Assembly (NCBI RefSeq): GCF_009829985.1
Contig: NZ_SZZU01000001.1
Location: forward strand, 556,589-620,588
Direction of reading: 5' to 3'
Length of the DNA: 64,000 nucleotides
Source: Pantoea sp. Aalb
GTDB lineage: Bacteria > Pseudomonadota > Gammaproteobacteria > Enterobacterales > Enterobacteriaceae
Under the pieces are notes generated by a model. The model worked only from the letters and a program-made list of their open reading frames with translations, had not been told where the DNA came from and did no database searches. The translations under genes and the position numbers were made by a program. Position 1 is the stretch's first letter. Every line of letters begins with the position of its first letter. This document shows, piece by piece, positions 1 through 9,007 of this stretch.

Positions 1-1
1 T

Positions 2-709
2 AAAAGACGTGCATGTAAAGAAGTTGGCTTTATTTCACGACTTTACGATCTACCTACTACTACTAGCAAAACAGAACTAATAGAATTAATTGATAAATTA
101 AATAACGAAAGTAAAATTGATGGTATTTTAGTACAGCTACCTCTACCAGAAAAAATTGATAATAACGAAATACTTGAACATATAAAACCACAAAAAGATG
201 TTGATGGTTTTCATCCTTATAATATCGGTCGATTATGTCAACGTGTACCCCTATTACGTCCTTGTACTCCTTATGGAATAATTACTTTATTACAACATTA
301 TAATGTAGATACTTATGGTTTAAGTGCTGTAATTATAGGAGCTTCAAATATTGTTGGACGACCTATGAGTATGGAACTATTATTAGTGGGTTGTACTACT
401 ACTGTAACTCATCGTTTTACTAAAAATCTAAGAAATTATGTTGAACATGCCGATATTTTAATAGTAGCAGTAGGTAAACCTAATTTTATTCCAGGTAAAT
501 GGATAAAACCTGGTGCTATTGTAATTGATGTAGGGATTAACCGTTTGGAAAACGGTAATATAGTAGGTGATGTAAGCTTTGAATCTGCTTTTAAACGTGC
601 ATCGTATATTACACCTGTACCTGGTGGTGTTGGACCAATGACTGTAGCTATGCTTATTCAAAATACATTACTAGCATGTGAATTATATCACGACAATAAA
701 AAGATATAA
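2..709 (+). CDS. folD: FolD, methylenetetrahydrofolate dehydrogenase/cyclohydrolase (5' end cut by window)
   Basis: Bifunctional cytosolic enzyme interconverting methylene-, methenyl- and formyl-tetrahydrofolate for purine, thymidylate and formyl-Met synthesis. The frame is open from base 2, so about 53 N-terminal residues lie outside the window. The first visible codons (K-R-R-A-C-K-E-V-G-F) correspond to the start of the E. coli active-site helix, and the first Lys is probably the catalytic one (YxxxK motif). Further on are DGILVQLPLP, KDVDGFHP, the nucleotide-binding segment GASNIVGRPMS, and TPVPGGVGPMT near the C-terminus. The C-terminus ends about where the E. coli protein does. The Met at base 365 is internal and not the start. 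It is convergent with cysS, 79 bp away. Confidence 0.97.
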   Translation, partial: KRRACKEVGFISRLYDLPTTTSKTELIELIDKLNNESKIDGILVQLPLPEKIDNNEILEHIKPQKDVDGFHPYNIGRLCQRVPLLRPCTPYGIITLLQHYNVDTYGLSAVIIGASNIVGRPMSMELLLVGCTTTVTHRFTKNLRNYVEHADILIVAVGKPNFIPGKWIKPGAIVIDVGINRLENGNIVGDVSFESAFKRASYITPVPGGVGPMTVAMLIQNTLLACELYHDNKKI

Positions 710-788
710 ACTAAATATTTAAAGAAAATTATAGATATATCATTAAAATGATGATTCCTTTATCTTAAGAAGATAAGATACATTATAT

Positions 789-2225
789 TTATTTTCTACG
801 CCAAGAAGTTCCTTGTGGACTATCTTTTAATAATATTCCTAATATGTGTAACTTATCTCGTATTAAGTCTGCTTTTTTCCATTCTTTAGATTTACGAGCA
901 TTATTACGTATATGAATGAGTAATTCAATTTCTTTTATTTTGTCATCTATTTTTTTAGCATGAAAATGTGTACTATGGTGTAAAAATTTTTCTGGATCTT
1001 GTTGTAAAATACCTAATACACCTGCTAATTGGCGTAATTTAACTACTAATTGATTAGCCATGTTTTTATTTTTATTTTTTAAACGATTTACTTCATGAGC
1101 CATATCAAACAAAATCGAATAAACTTCAGGAGTATTAAAATCATTATCCATCGCAATGCGAAAACGTGATTCAAATTCTTTACATTCTGCACTTTCTTTA
1201 CATTCTGCACTTTGATTTTTTAATCCTACTATGGTATTTTGAAAGTTAGTATTCTGTAAAGCATTATATAATCGTTCTAGAGCTGCATGTGCTTGATTTA
1301 AATTATTTGCACTATAATTAAGATGACTACGATAATGAGAAGACATTAAAAAATAACGTATAGTTTCTGAATCATAAAAATGTAATAAATCACGAATTGT
1401 ATAAAAATTATTGAACGATTTAGACATTTTTTCACTATCGACCGTCACCATACCAGAGTGTATCCAATAATTTACATATGGTCCATCATATGCACATGTA
1501 GATTGAGCTATTTCATTTTCGTGATGAGGAAATATTAAATCTGATCCACCACCATGAATATCAAAATGACTACCTAATTGTTTATAACTTATTGCTGAAC
1601 ATTCGATATGCCAACCTGGTCGTCCCTCTCCCCACGGTGAATGCCATGCAGGTTCATTAGTTTTTGATAATTTCCATAATACAAAATCTGATGGATTAAT
1701 TTTCGTATTTTTTTTATTAATTATTGAATTCGTCTTTAATTGAGTTAAATTTTGACGTGATAATAGTCCGTAATTTGTACTTGCATGGATATTAAATAAT
1801 ACATCACCATTACTCGCAATGTAGGCAGCATCATTCTTAATAAGAATACTTATTAGTTCAATAATATCTTTAATATGATGTGTAACACGTGGTTCTATAT
1901 CCGGCGGTAAAATATTAAGAGCATTAAAGTCTATATGCATTCTCGTAATCATACGATTAGCTAAAGTATTAATTGTTTCCTTATTTTCATTAGCACGTTT
2001 AATGATTTTATCATCTATATCAGTAATATTACGTACATACTTTAATTGATAACCTAAATAACGTAAATAACGTGTTATAATATCAAATATTACAAAAGTA
2101 CGCCCATGTCCTATGTGGCAAATATCATAAACCGTAACTCCACAAACATATATAGAAACTTTACCATCATGAATGGATTTAAATTCTTCTTTAGTTTTAG
2201 TTAAAGTATTGTAAATCTTAAGCAT
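789..2225 (-). CDS. cysS: Cysteinyl-tRNA synthetase
   Basis: Class I synthetase that charges tRNA-Cys in the cytosol. The HIGH motif is at residues 37-40, KMSKS lies about two thirds along, and the zinc ligands include Cys28, the Cys of WHIECS and the HHENE segment. The C-terminus (SPQGTSWRRK) matches E. coli. I start at the Met of MLKIYNTL, which aligns with the E. coli start; an in-frame ATG four codons upstream (2237) is possible. About 478 residues against 461 in E. coli. The extra length includes a tandem copy of six residues (SAECKE twice) after the catalytic domain, from an 18-bp duplication near 1181-1216. Confidence 0.97.
   Translation of the reverse strand: MLKIYNTLTKTKEEFKSIHDGKVSIYVCGVTVYDICHIGHGRTFVIFDIITRYLRYLGYQLKYVRNITDIDDKIIKRANENKETINTLANRMITRMHIDFNALNILPPDIEPRVTHHIKDIIELISILIKNDAAYIASNGDVLFNIHASTNYGLLSRQNLTQLKTNSIINKKNTKINPSDFVLWKLSKTNEPAWHSPWGEGRPGWHIECSAISYKQLGSHFDIHGGGSDLIFPHHENEIAQSTCAYDGPYVNYWIHSGMVTVDSEKMSKSFNNFYTIRDLLHFYDSETIRYFLMSSHYRSHLNYSANNLNQAHAALERLYNALQNTNFQNTIVGLKNQSAECKESAECKEFESRFRIAMDNDFNTPEVYSILFDMAHEVNRLKNKNKNMANQLVVKLRQLAGVLGILQQDPEKFLHHSTHFHAKKIDDKIKEIELLIHIRNNARKSKEWKKADLIRDKLHILGILLKDSPQGTSWRRK
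1181..1216 (-). repeat. 18-bp in-frame tandem duplication inside cysS
   Basis: Two adjacent copies of an 18-bp unit encode the repeated hexapeptide SAECKE in the linker before the C-terminal helical domain of CysS. The copies are identical in the region I compared, which suggests recent slipped-strand duplication. It keeps the frame and falls outside the catalytic motifs. Confidence 0.85.
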
Positions 2226-2615
2226 AATAGCATCCATTTAATACATATAGAAATATTTTATTTATTGATTATAATCATCAACTAAACATCCAAACAGAAG
2301 TTTTAAAATATACGTTTAAAAAAGTATACTATTATTATAACTATAATGGTTTTACTCAAATATTATAAAACATTAAAGGTAATGATAATATCCTTTATAT
2401 TATTAATTTTAATAATATAAAAATAAGTAATTTACTTATATAAAAAATTATTTAATTTTGATAAAATCCATTATCGAATAATAATTAAAAAATTTAGTTA
2501 GTTTATTAATAGTTAACTCTCAATTCTTTTCGTAAGGTAATTAAGAATTAAATTACTGAGATATTAATATAATATCAATATTTATTAATAATGAATAACT
2601 TTTAAATTGAGTGTT
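2226..2615. other. Gene-less region between divergent cysS and lpxH
   Basis: About 390 bp of AT-rich DNA. E. coli has ppiB near here, but I find no recognisable trace of it. The region must carry both divergent promoters; AT richness makes sigma-70 elements impossible to single out by eye. Confidence 0.6.
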
Positions 2616-3332
2616 ATGTCAAGTACATTATTTATTTCAGATTTACATCTATGTGGAAAAAAGCCTAAAATTATTACTGCTTTTATTAATTTCTTACAAA
2701 GTAAAGCGCAGCAATATGAAGCCATTTACCTTCTAGGAGATTTATTTGAAATTTGGATTGGAGATGATGATCCAAACCCATTATACAAACAAGTTGCTAA
2801 TACTCTTAAAGCCTTACCAATACCGAAATTTTTTATTCACGGTAATCGTGATTTTTTAATTGGTCAGTGTTTTGCTAATGCTAGCGGTATAATATTGTTA
2901 CCCAAAGAACACGTATTAACATTATACGGACATTCTATTCTTATAATGCATGGAGATACTTTATGTATTGATGATGGTAGTTATCAGCTTTTGCGTATTG
3001 CAGTACATCAGCGTTGGATACAACGTTTATTTCTTATACTACCAATATATTTACGTATAAAACTAGCAGCACAAATACGTTCTGATAGCAATCAGGGCAT
3101 CAAGAATAAATCTCTAAATATTATGGATGTAAATCAACAAGCTGTAGAAAATATAATGACAAGTAAACAAGTAAATATTTTAATTCATGGACATACTCAT
3201 CGACCAGCTATTCATAAATTTAAAATAAATGGTAAAATTTTTCAACGTATTGTTTTAGGATCTTGGGATATACATGCATCAATGGTACAAATAGATTCAA
3301 AAGGCATTAGCTTTATCGAATTTCAAGTTTAA
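2616..3332 (+). CDS. lpxH: UDP-2,3-diacylglucosamine hydrolase LpxH
   Basis: Peripheral membrane metallophosphoesterase that removes UMP from UDP-2,3-diacylglucosamine to give lipid X, the fourth step of lipid A synthesis. The calcineurin-like metal motifs are all present: SDLHL (Asp9, His11), GDLFEIWIGDDD, HGNRDF, MHGDTLC and HGHTHRP. Length 238 residues, as in E. coli (240). I start at ATG 2616, aligning MSSTLFISDLHL with the E. coli start; an in-frame TTG at 2607 is less likely. It implies a lipid A-containing outer membrane, as do gmhA and the Sec/YajC genes in this window. Confidence 0.96.
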   Translation: MSSTLFISDLHLCGKKPKIITAFINFLQSKAQQYEAIYLLGDLFEIWIGDDDPNPLYKQVANTLKALPIPKFFIHGNRDFLIGQCFANASGIILLPKEHVLTLYGHSILIMHGDTLCIDDGSYQLLRIAVHQRWIQRLFLILPIYLRIKLAAQIRSDSNQGIKNKSLNIMDVNQQAVENIMTSKQVNILIHGHTHRPAIHKFKINGKIFQRIVLGSWDIHASMVQIDSKGISFIEFQV

Positions 3333-3426
3333 TTAATAACCGTTTGTCTACCTTACCATTATAATAGTAATAATATAGATGACATATTATTCTAGATTAG
3401 TTTAATATAAATAGGACTTATATTAC

Positions 3427-3936
3427 ATGGAACTTAACTCTAATCCAACTCGTATTGCTATCGTCATGGGATCCAAAAAAGATTGGATGACCATGCAATT
3501 TGCTGAAGAAATTCTTAATTCATTAGATTTATCTATTCACGTTGAAGTGATTTCTGCACATCGGACTCCTGATAAACTATTTCATTTTGCAGAAACAGCT
3601 TTACAGAATGGCTTACAGGTAATTATTGCTGGTGCTGGTGGTGCTGCACATTTACCTGGAATGTTAGCAGCTAAAACATTAATCCCCGTTCTAGGAGTTC
3701 CAATCTCAAGTACTGTATTAAATGGAATAGATAGTCTTTATTCTATTTTACAAATGCCAAGTGGAATTCCAGTCGGCACTTTATCTATCGGTAAAACTGG
3801 TGCTGTAAACGCAGCTTTACTAGCTGCACAAATTTTGGCAATGCATGATAATATGTTACAAATTCGTTTAATTAATTGGCGTCAGAAACAAACTGATAGG
3901 GTATTGAACAACTCTGATCCTAGAGAAAACATATGA
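3427..3936 (+). CDS. purE: N5-carboxyaminoimidazole ribonucleotide mutase PurE
   Basis: Converts N5-CAIR to CAIR in de novo purine synthesis, acting after PurK. Visible motifs are VMGSKKDW (phosphate loop), SAHRTPDKL (catalytic His) and IIAGAGGAAHLPGM. Length 169 residues, equal to E. coli. An AGGA ribosome-binding site precedes the ATG. The stop codon (TGA) overlaps the purK start, so the two form a translationally coupled purEK operon. TGA is used as a normal stop here. Confidence 0.98.
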   Translation: MELNSNPTRIAIVMGSKKDWMTMQFAEEILNSLDLSIHVEVISAHRTPDKLFHFAETALQNGLQVIIAGAGGAAHLPGMLAAKTLIPVLGVPISSTVLNGIDSLYSILQMPSGIPVGTLSIGKTGAVNAALLAAQILAMHDNMLQIRLINWRQKQTDRVLNNSDPRENI

Positions 3937-5015
3937 TGCAGCCTATATGTGTTCTTGGTAACGGTCAACTAGGACGTATGTTATGTCAAGCAGGTCAGCC
4001 ATTGGGTCTTACAGTGTATACTATAGGATTAGATACTAAACCTACTGATCTACCTATAGGTAAAAATATAATAGCTGAAAGTATAATTACTAGTGAAGTA
4101 GAATATTGGCCTAAAAACTTACTCACTAACGAGTTATCTAATCATCCATCATTTATTAATCGTGATATTTTTCAATGTTTAGCTGATCGTTTAATGCAAA
4201 AAAAACTTTTAAATAAACTTAACTTATCTACTGCACCTTGGCAATTATTATCTGATCAAGATGAATGGACTCAAATATTTAGGTTATTAGGAGAGTTAGT
4301 AATTGTTAAATTACGTACTGGTGGATATGATGGTCGTGGTCAATGGAGTATATATTCTCATGAAACTAAAACAATTCCAAATAAATACTATGGAAAATGT
4401 ATTGTTGAACAAAACATTAATTTCAGTAATGAAGTATCTTTAATTGGAGCAAGAGGTTATGATGGAAAAATAGTTTTTTATCCACTTGCATATAATTTAC
4501 ATCAAAAAGGTATTTTATGTATTAATTTTGCTTTTTCTAAGTTCAATGTTCAACAAAAACAAGCTGAAGATATGTTGAGTAAAATAATGAATCACTTAAA
4601 TTATGTAGGTGTCATGGCAATGGAATGTTTTATTACGCCCACAGGATTATTAATTAACGAGTTAGCACCTCGTGTGCATAATAGTGGTCATTGGACACAA
4701 AACGGTGCTTCTATTAGTCAATTTGAATTACATTTACGGGCATTGCTAGGTTTACCATTACCAAATCCTATAGTTTTCGCTTCGTCTGTAATGATTAATT
4801 TAATTGGTACTCATTTAAACCTTTCATGGTTAAAACAACCATTAGTACATCTTCATTGGTATAATAAAGAAGTACGTATTAATCGGAAAATGGGTCATCT
4901 TAACTTAGTAGATATAGATCATGTACGTCTTTCTACAGCGCTAAATAATCTTATAAGTATACTTCCAAAAGAATATGCTAGTAGAAGTATTAACTGGGTA
5001 ATAAAACATCTATAA
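3933..5015 (+). CDS. purK: N5-carboxyaminoimidazole ribonucleotide synthase PurK
   Basis: ATP-grasp ligase making N5-CAIR from AIR, bicarbonate and ATP. Visible are the N-terminal Rossmann segment CVLGNGQLGRM, the ATP-grasp segment KLRTGGYDGRGQW and the metal-binding region NELAPRVHNSGHWT. Length 360 residues (E. coli 355). Two adjacent ATG codons open the frame (3933 and 3936); the second aligns better with the E. coli start. It overlaps purE by 1-4 bases. With purE it shows that de novo purine synthesis is kept. Confidence 0.97.
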   Translation: MMQPICVLGNGQLGRMLCQAGQPLGLTVYTIGLDTKPTDLPIGKNIIAESIITSEVEYWPKNLLTNELSNHPSFINRDIFQCLADRLMQKKLLNKLNLSTAPWQLLSDQDEWTQIFRLLGELVIVKLRTGGYDGRGQWSIYSHETKTIPNKYYGKCIVEQNINFSNEVSLIGARGYDGKIVFYPLAYNLHQKGILCINFAFSKFNVQQKQAEDMLSKIMNHLNYVGVMAMECFITPTGLLINELAPRVHNSGHWTQNGASISQFELHLRALLGLPLPNPIVFASSVMINLIGTHLNLSWLKQPLVHLHWYNKEVRINRKMGHLNLVDIDHVRLSTALNNLISILPKEYASRSINWVIKHL

Positions 5016-5236
5016 ATATTATAATGTTCTTTTTATTAAAAATATCTTATATATTATTTAAATAAGTATAAATTCTATTAATTTATACTTGATATAATAT
5101 ACTATACTTTTATTTACAAAATGTTGACTAATAAAAACCCATGTTTTTCAAAATTCTTTTAATATCTTATTAATTTAAATTAAATAATTAAATAATTTTC
5201 AATTAAATTTTTAAAATTTTTTTTTAAATTATTTAT

Positions 5237-5902
5237 TTATTTATTTTTTAAAAAATATTTATCAAATAGATTAATTATATAATTATTTATTTTAGAAATT
5301 TGCAGGCTAGCATCAATTTTCTGATACAGAATGTGTCCTTTTATAGCTTCTTTATGATAATAATCAATTAAAGGTAAAGTTGAATGACTATACTCTATAA
5401 GACGTTTATTTATAGTTTCTTTTGTATCATCTTTTCTTATGCTAAGTTCTTCTCCTGTAATGTTATCTTTATTCTCTATCTTAGGTGGATCATACTTAAT
5501 ATGATATATTCTTCCAGATTGTAAATGTACACGACGACCGGTAATACGTTCAATGATTAATTCTTTTGGTACATAAAATTCTAGCACACAATCTATATTA
5601 ATACCTGCTTGTTTGATAGTTTCTGCTTGAAATATAGTACGTGGAAACCCATCAAATAAAAATCCATTTTTACAATCTTCACAAAGAAGACGTTCTTTAA
5701 TCAACATTAATATTAAATCGTCTGATACTAGTTTTCCAGAATTTACAATATTTTTTACCTTTTGCCCTATTTCATTATTTGTATTCATAGACAAACGTAA
5801 CATGTTTCCTGTAGATATATGTGGAATACTATATCTTTTTGTAATAAATTTAGCTTGAGTTCCTTTACCTGTTCCAGGTGCTCCAAGCAAAATAATCCGC
5901 AT
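5237..5902 (-). CDS. adk: Adenylate kinase
   Basis: Balances AMP, ADP and ATP in the cytosol. The P-loop GAPGTGKGT is at residues 7-15, followed by STGNMLR, the DGFPRT nucleotide-binding segment and the LID domain opening with GRRVH. Length 221 residues (E. coli 214); the extra residues are a lysine-rich C-terminal tail, typical of AT-biased genomes. A good Shine-Dalgarno sequence (AAGGAGA) precedes the ATG. Monocistronic, with AT-rich spacers on both sides. Confidence 0.98.
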   Translation of the reverse strand: MRIILLGAPGTGKGTQAKFITKRYSIPHISTGNMLRLSMNTNNEIGQKVKNIVNSGKLVSDDLILMLIKERLLCEDCKNGFLFDGFPRTIFQAETIKQAGINIDCVLEFYVPKELIIERITGRRVHLQSGRIYHIKYDPPKIENKDNITGEELSIRKDDTKETINKRLIEYSHSTLPLIDYYHKEAIKGHILYQKIDASLQISKINNYIINLFDKYFLKNK

Positions 5903-6213
5903 TTCATCACTTCTCCTTATAGTTATATAATTTAATATTAAAAAAATATTTTTATTTAAAGTAAAGAAAGCAAAAATATAAAATATTTCTTAAATCTAAT
6001 ATTTTAAATTTTTTAAAAAAAAGGATTATCTAATAAAACATAGGCAAAATTGTATTGATATATTGATATTAATATCAAATTTAAAATATCTTATAATTCT
6101 TTTAAATTCATTACTTAAAATCCTAAATTACTTAAAATCCTAATTAATTTGAAAATTACTATTTTAATCATAAATATAGTTTATTTTTAAAATATTTTCA
6201 TTGAAACAAATTC

Positions 6214-6237
6214 ATACGAGAAATTATTACCTCGTAT
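6214..6237 (-). terminator. Possible htpG terminator hairpin
   Basis: A perfect 7-bp stem (ATACGAG/CTCGTAT) with a 10-nt loop lies about 120 bp after the htpG stop codon. There is no clear T-tract on the minus strand, so the role is uncertain. Confidence 0.3.
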
Positions 6238-6244
6238 AAATTTA

Positions 6245-6271
6245 TTTATATTTATATTTATATTTATATTT
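6245..6271. repeat. (TTTATA)4 microsatellite
   Basis: Four exact TTTATA units plus a partial unit in the adk-htpG spacer. Simple repeats of this kind arise by slippage in AT-rich DNA; no function is apparent. Confidence 0.7.
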
Positions 6272-6355
6272 TATTTCATTAACAAAAATAAATTAGTAAA
6301 GTTAAAAATAAATTTAAGCATCATATACGTATGTAATGAATTTAACTCAATATGT

Positions 6356-8242
6356 TTAATGTGTTATTAATAGTTGATTTATACGACGAATAAACTTATG
6401 AGGATCGTTTAAAGTACCTCGTTCAGCTAGTAAAGCTTGTTCTAATAATAATTCTATCCATTCAATAAAAAGCTCTTCTTGTTGAATATCAGCTATACGT
6501 TTTATCAAACTATGATTCGGATTAATTTCAAAAATATACTTCACTTCTGGAACATTTTGACCTGCTGCTGCAAAAAGCTTAGCCATTTGTGTGGTTATTT
6601 CGTTTTCATCTGTAATGACAATCGCTGGTGTATCAGTTAAACGATGTGTTAAACGTACTTCTTTAACACGATCACCTAATAGATTTTTTACTCGTTTAAT
6701 AAATGCTTCAAAATGCTTTTCTGATTCTTTTTTATGTGCTACAACTTCTGCATTTTCTTCTTCATTATTTAATTTATTTAAAGAATTATCTACTTTACTA
6801 ACAGATTGAAAATGTTTACCGTTAAATTCGACAAGGTAACTCATCATCCATTCATCAATACGATCAGAAAGTAATAGTACTTCAATGCCTTTCTTATAGA
6901 AAATTTCTAAATGTGGATTACTTTTTGCTGCAGCATAACTATCTGATGTAATAAAATAAATTTTTTCTTGGCCTTTTACCATTCGATTTAGATAACTATC
7001 TAAAGAAATATTTTGAGTAGAATCTTTACTATAAGTAGTAGTAAAACGAAGTAATTTGGCAATTGCTTGTTGATTTTCATGATCTTCTGCTGGTCCTTCC
7101 TTTAAAACCATACCAAATTCTTTCCAAAATTGATTATATTTTTCTTCATCATCTTTAGCTAGTTTTTCTAACATTTGTAAAGTTCTTTTAATTATTGAAG
7201 ACCTTAAGCTCTGAGTAATACGACTATTTTGTAAAAGCTCACGTGATACATTTAGAGGCAAATCATTCGAATCAATCAAACCACGTATGAAACGTAAATA
7301 ATTGGGTATAAATTGCTTTGTATCATCCATAATAAAAACACGTTGTACATAAAGTTTTAAGCCGTATTTAATATCACGATTCCACATATCAAAAGGTGCT
7401 TGTGATGGAATATATAATAAACTAGTGTATTCTTGTTTACCTTCAACTCGATTATGAGTCCAAATAAGTGGATCATTAAAATCATGGGCAATATGCTTAT
7501 AAAATTCTTTATATTCATCAACACTTATTTCAGATTTAGTGCGTGTCCATAATGCTTGAGCTTTATTAATTTTTTCCCAAGTAAATATATTACTGTCTTC
7601 TTTTTTGATTTCCATTTCTACTGGTAATGCGATATGATCAGAATATTTACTAATAACACTACGTACTCGTGACATATCAAGAAACTCATCTTCACCTTTA
7701 CGAAAATGTAATATCACTTCAGTTCCTCGATCATTTTTTTCAATATTTGCTAAGGTATATTCTCCCTCACCAGATGATTCCCAAAATACACCTTCCTCTA
7801 TTTTTACACCTGCTGCCCGCGTGCGTATAGTAACTTTATCAGCTACAATAAATGCTGAATAAAAACCAACGCCAAACTGACCAATTAATTGATTATCTTG
7901 TATTTGACTTGACCCCATAGATTTTATGAAATTTTTAGTACCAGACTGTGCAATAGTGCCAATATTTTCAATTACTTCATCACGGCGCATACCAATACCA
8001 TTATCCGTAATAGTCAATGTACGATTTTCTTTATTAATAGATATACGCACATGTAAATTCCCATTACCTTCATATAAATCCGGTGTAGACAAAGCAAGGA
8101 ATCGTAATTTATCAGCAGCATCAGAAGCATTAGAAATAAGTTCACGTAAAAAAATCTCTTTATTTGAATAAAGAGAATGTATCATCATATTTAAAAGTTG
8201 TTTTACTTCTGATTGAAAAGTACGTGTTTCTTGCCCTTGCAT
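6356..8242 (-). CDS. htpG: Chaperone HtpG (Hsp90)
   Basis: Cytosolic ATP-dependent chaperone dimer. The N-terminal GHKL ATPase domain shows FLRELISNASDAADKLR, TDNGIGM and GQFGVGFYSAFIVAD; the middle and C-terminal domains follow through to the RRINQLL end. Length 628 residues (E. coli 624) with very high identity. A sigma-32 promoter (8290-8318) lies just upstream. E. coli recR, which sits between ybaB and htpG, is missing here. Confidence 0.98.
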   Translation of the reverse strand: MQGQETRTFQSEVKQLLNMMIHSLYSNKEIFLRELISNASDAADKLRFLALSTPDLYEGNGNLHVRISINKENRTLTITDNGIGMRRDEVIENIGTIAQSGTKNFIKSMGSSQIQDNQLIGQFGVGFYSAFIVADKVTIRTRAAGVKIEEGVFWESSGEGEYTLANIEKNDRGTEVILHFRKGEDEFLDMSRVRSVISKYSDHIALPVEMEIKKEDSNIFTWEKINKAQALWTRTKSEISVDEYKEFYKHIAHDFNDPLIWTHNRVEGKQEYTSLLYIPSQAPFDMWNRDIKYGLKLYVQRVFIMDDTKQFIPNYLRFIRGLIDSNDLPLNVSRELLQNSRITQSLRSSIIKRTLQMLEKLAKDDEEKYNQFWKEFGMVLKEGPAEDHENQQAIAKLLRFTTTYSKDSTQNISLDSYLNRMVKGQEKIYFITSDSYAAAKSNPHLEIFYKKGIEVLLLSDRIDEWMMSYLVEFNGKHFQSVSKVDNSLNKLNNEEENAEVVAHKKESEKHFEAFIKRVKNLLGDRVKEVRLTHRLTDTPAIVITDENEITTQMAKLFAAAGQNVPEVKYIFEINPNHSLIKRIADIQQEELFIEWIELLLEQALLAERGTLNDPHKFIRRINQLLITH

Positions 8243-8289
8243 AATAATTATTACCTCAACAAAATACAGTTAATCGAAAGTCGAGTTTA

Positions 8290-8318
8290 AAATGGGAATA
8301 ATGAAAGAAAATTTCAAG
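8290..8318 (-). promoter_or_regulatory. Sigma-32 heat-shock promoter of htpG
   Basis: On the minus strand CTTGAA (8313-8318) is followed after 15 bases by TCCCATTT (8290-8297). The sigma-32 consensus is CTTGAA, 13-17 bases, CCCCATNT, so the -35 is perfect and the -10 matches in all but its first base. It lies about 50 bp before the htpG start codon. Confidence 0.85.
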
Positions 8319-8627
8319 TTAGTTTAATCTAATCAATAAAGAACAAGATTTAATTTTTTTATTATATCTAATTTGTTAATTACTTTTAATTATAACATGG
8401 ATTATATTCAAATTATATTACATAAATTATTATTTTTTATTTTCTTGATATTATAGTAATGTATATATTTATATATAGATTATATAAAAAATTATTTTTA
8501 CTTAGAACTTTTATATGATTTTAAGATTTTAAAAATAATTTACTACATTAATTTCGGCTTGTACTATATATCACCTACAAATAAAATATATCCATAATAA
8601 TAAAGTTTAAAAAATATATTAATAACA
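8319..8627. other. Gene-less region between ybaB and the htpG promoter
   Basis: About 310 bp of AT-rich sequence where E. coli carries recR. I see no recR remnant in either strand. Confidence 0.55.
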
Positions 8628-8957
8628 TTAAAAAGGCATATTAAACCCTGGTGGTAATTGCATACCAGCAGAGACAGCAGCTATTTTTTCTTTTTGATTT
8701 TCAACTATACGACGAGCAGCATCATTAAATGCAGCTGCAATTAAATCTTCTAACATTTCTTTATCATCTTCTAGTAAGCTAGGATCTATCTTAATACGCC
8801 GACAATTATGAGCGCCGTTTATAGTTACTTTTACTAGACCTGCACCTGATTCTCCTGTTACCTCTAAAGCTGCTATTTCTGCTTGAATTTTAGCCATCTT
8901 ATCTTGCATTTGTTGGGCTTGTTTCATCAAATTACTTAATCCGCCTTTACCAAACAT
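8628..8957 (-). CDS. ybaB: Nucleoid-associated protein YbaB/EbfC
   Basis: Small DNA-binding dimer of the YbaB/EbfC family, usually encoded directly after dnaX. Length 109 residues, equal to E. coli. Visible are the helix-rich start with KQAQQMQDKMAKIQAEI, the central sheet (GLVKVTINGAHNCRRIKID) and the proline-rich end LPPGFNMPF. It lies 50 bp after dnaX on the same strand, forming the dnaX-ybaB pair. The exact cellular role of the family is still debated. Confidence 0.97.
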   Translation of the reverse strand: MFGKGGLSNLMKQAQQMQDKMAKIQAEIAALEVTGESGAGLVKVTINGAHNCRRIKIDPSLLEDDKEMLEDLIAAAFNDAARRIVENQKEKIAAVSAGMQLPPGFNMPF

Positions 8958-9007
8958 AATATTTTCTCTCTGCTAGAGCTGTATACAGTTAAAGAACACC
9001 AGCATGT

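Larger units (their letters stand above)
5903..6355. other. Gene-less AT-rich region between adk and htpG
   Basis: About 450 bp with no supportable gene. It holds a hairpin (ATACGAG at 6214-6220 pairing with CTCGTAT at 6231-6237) that may end the htpG transcript on the minus strand, and a short (TTTATA)4 microsatellite from 6245. Confidence 0.6.
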
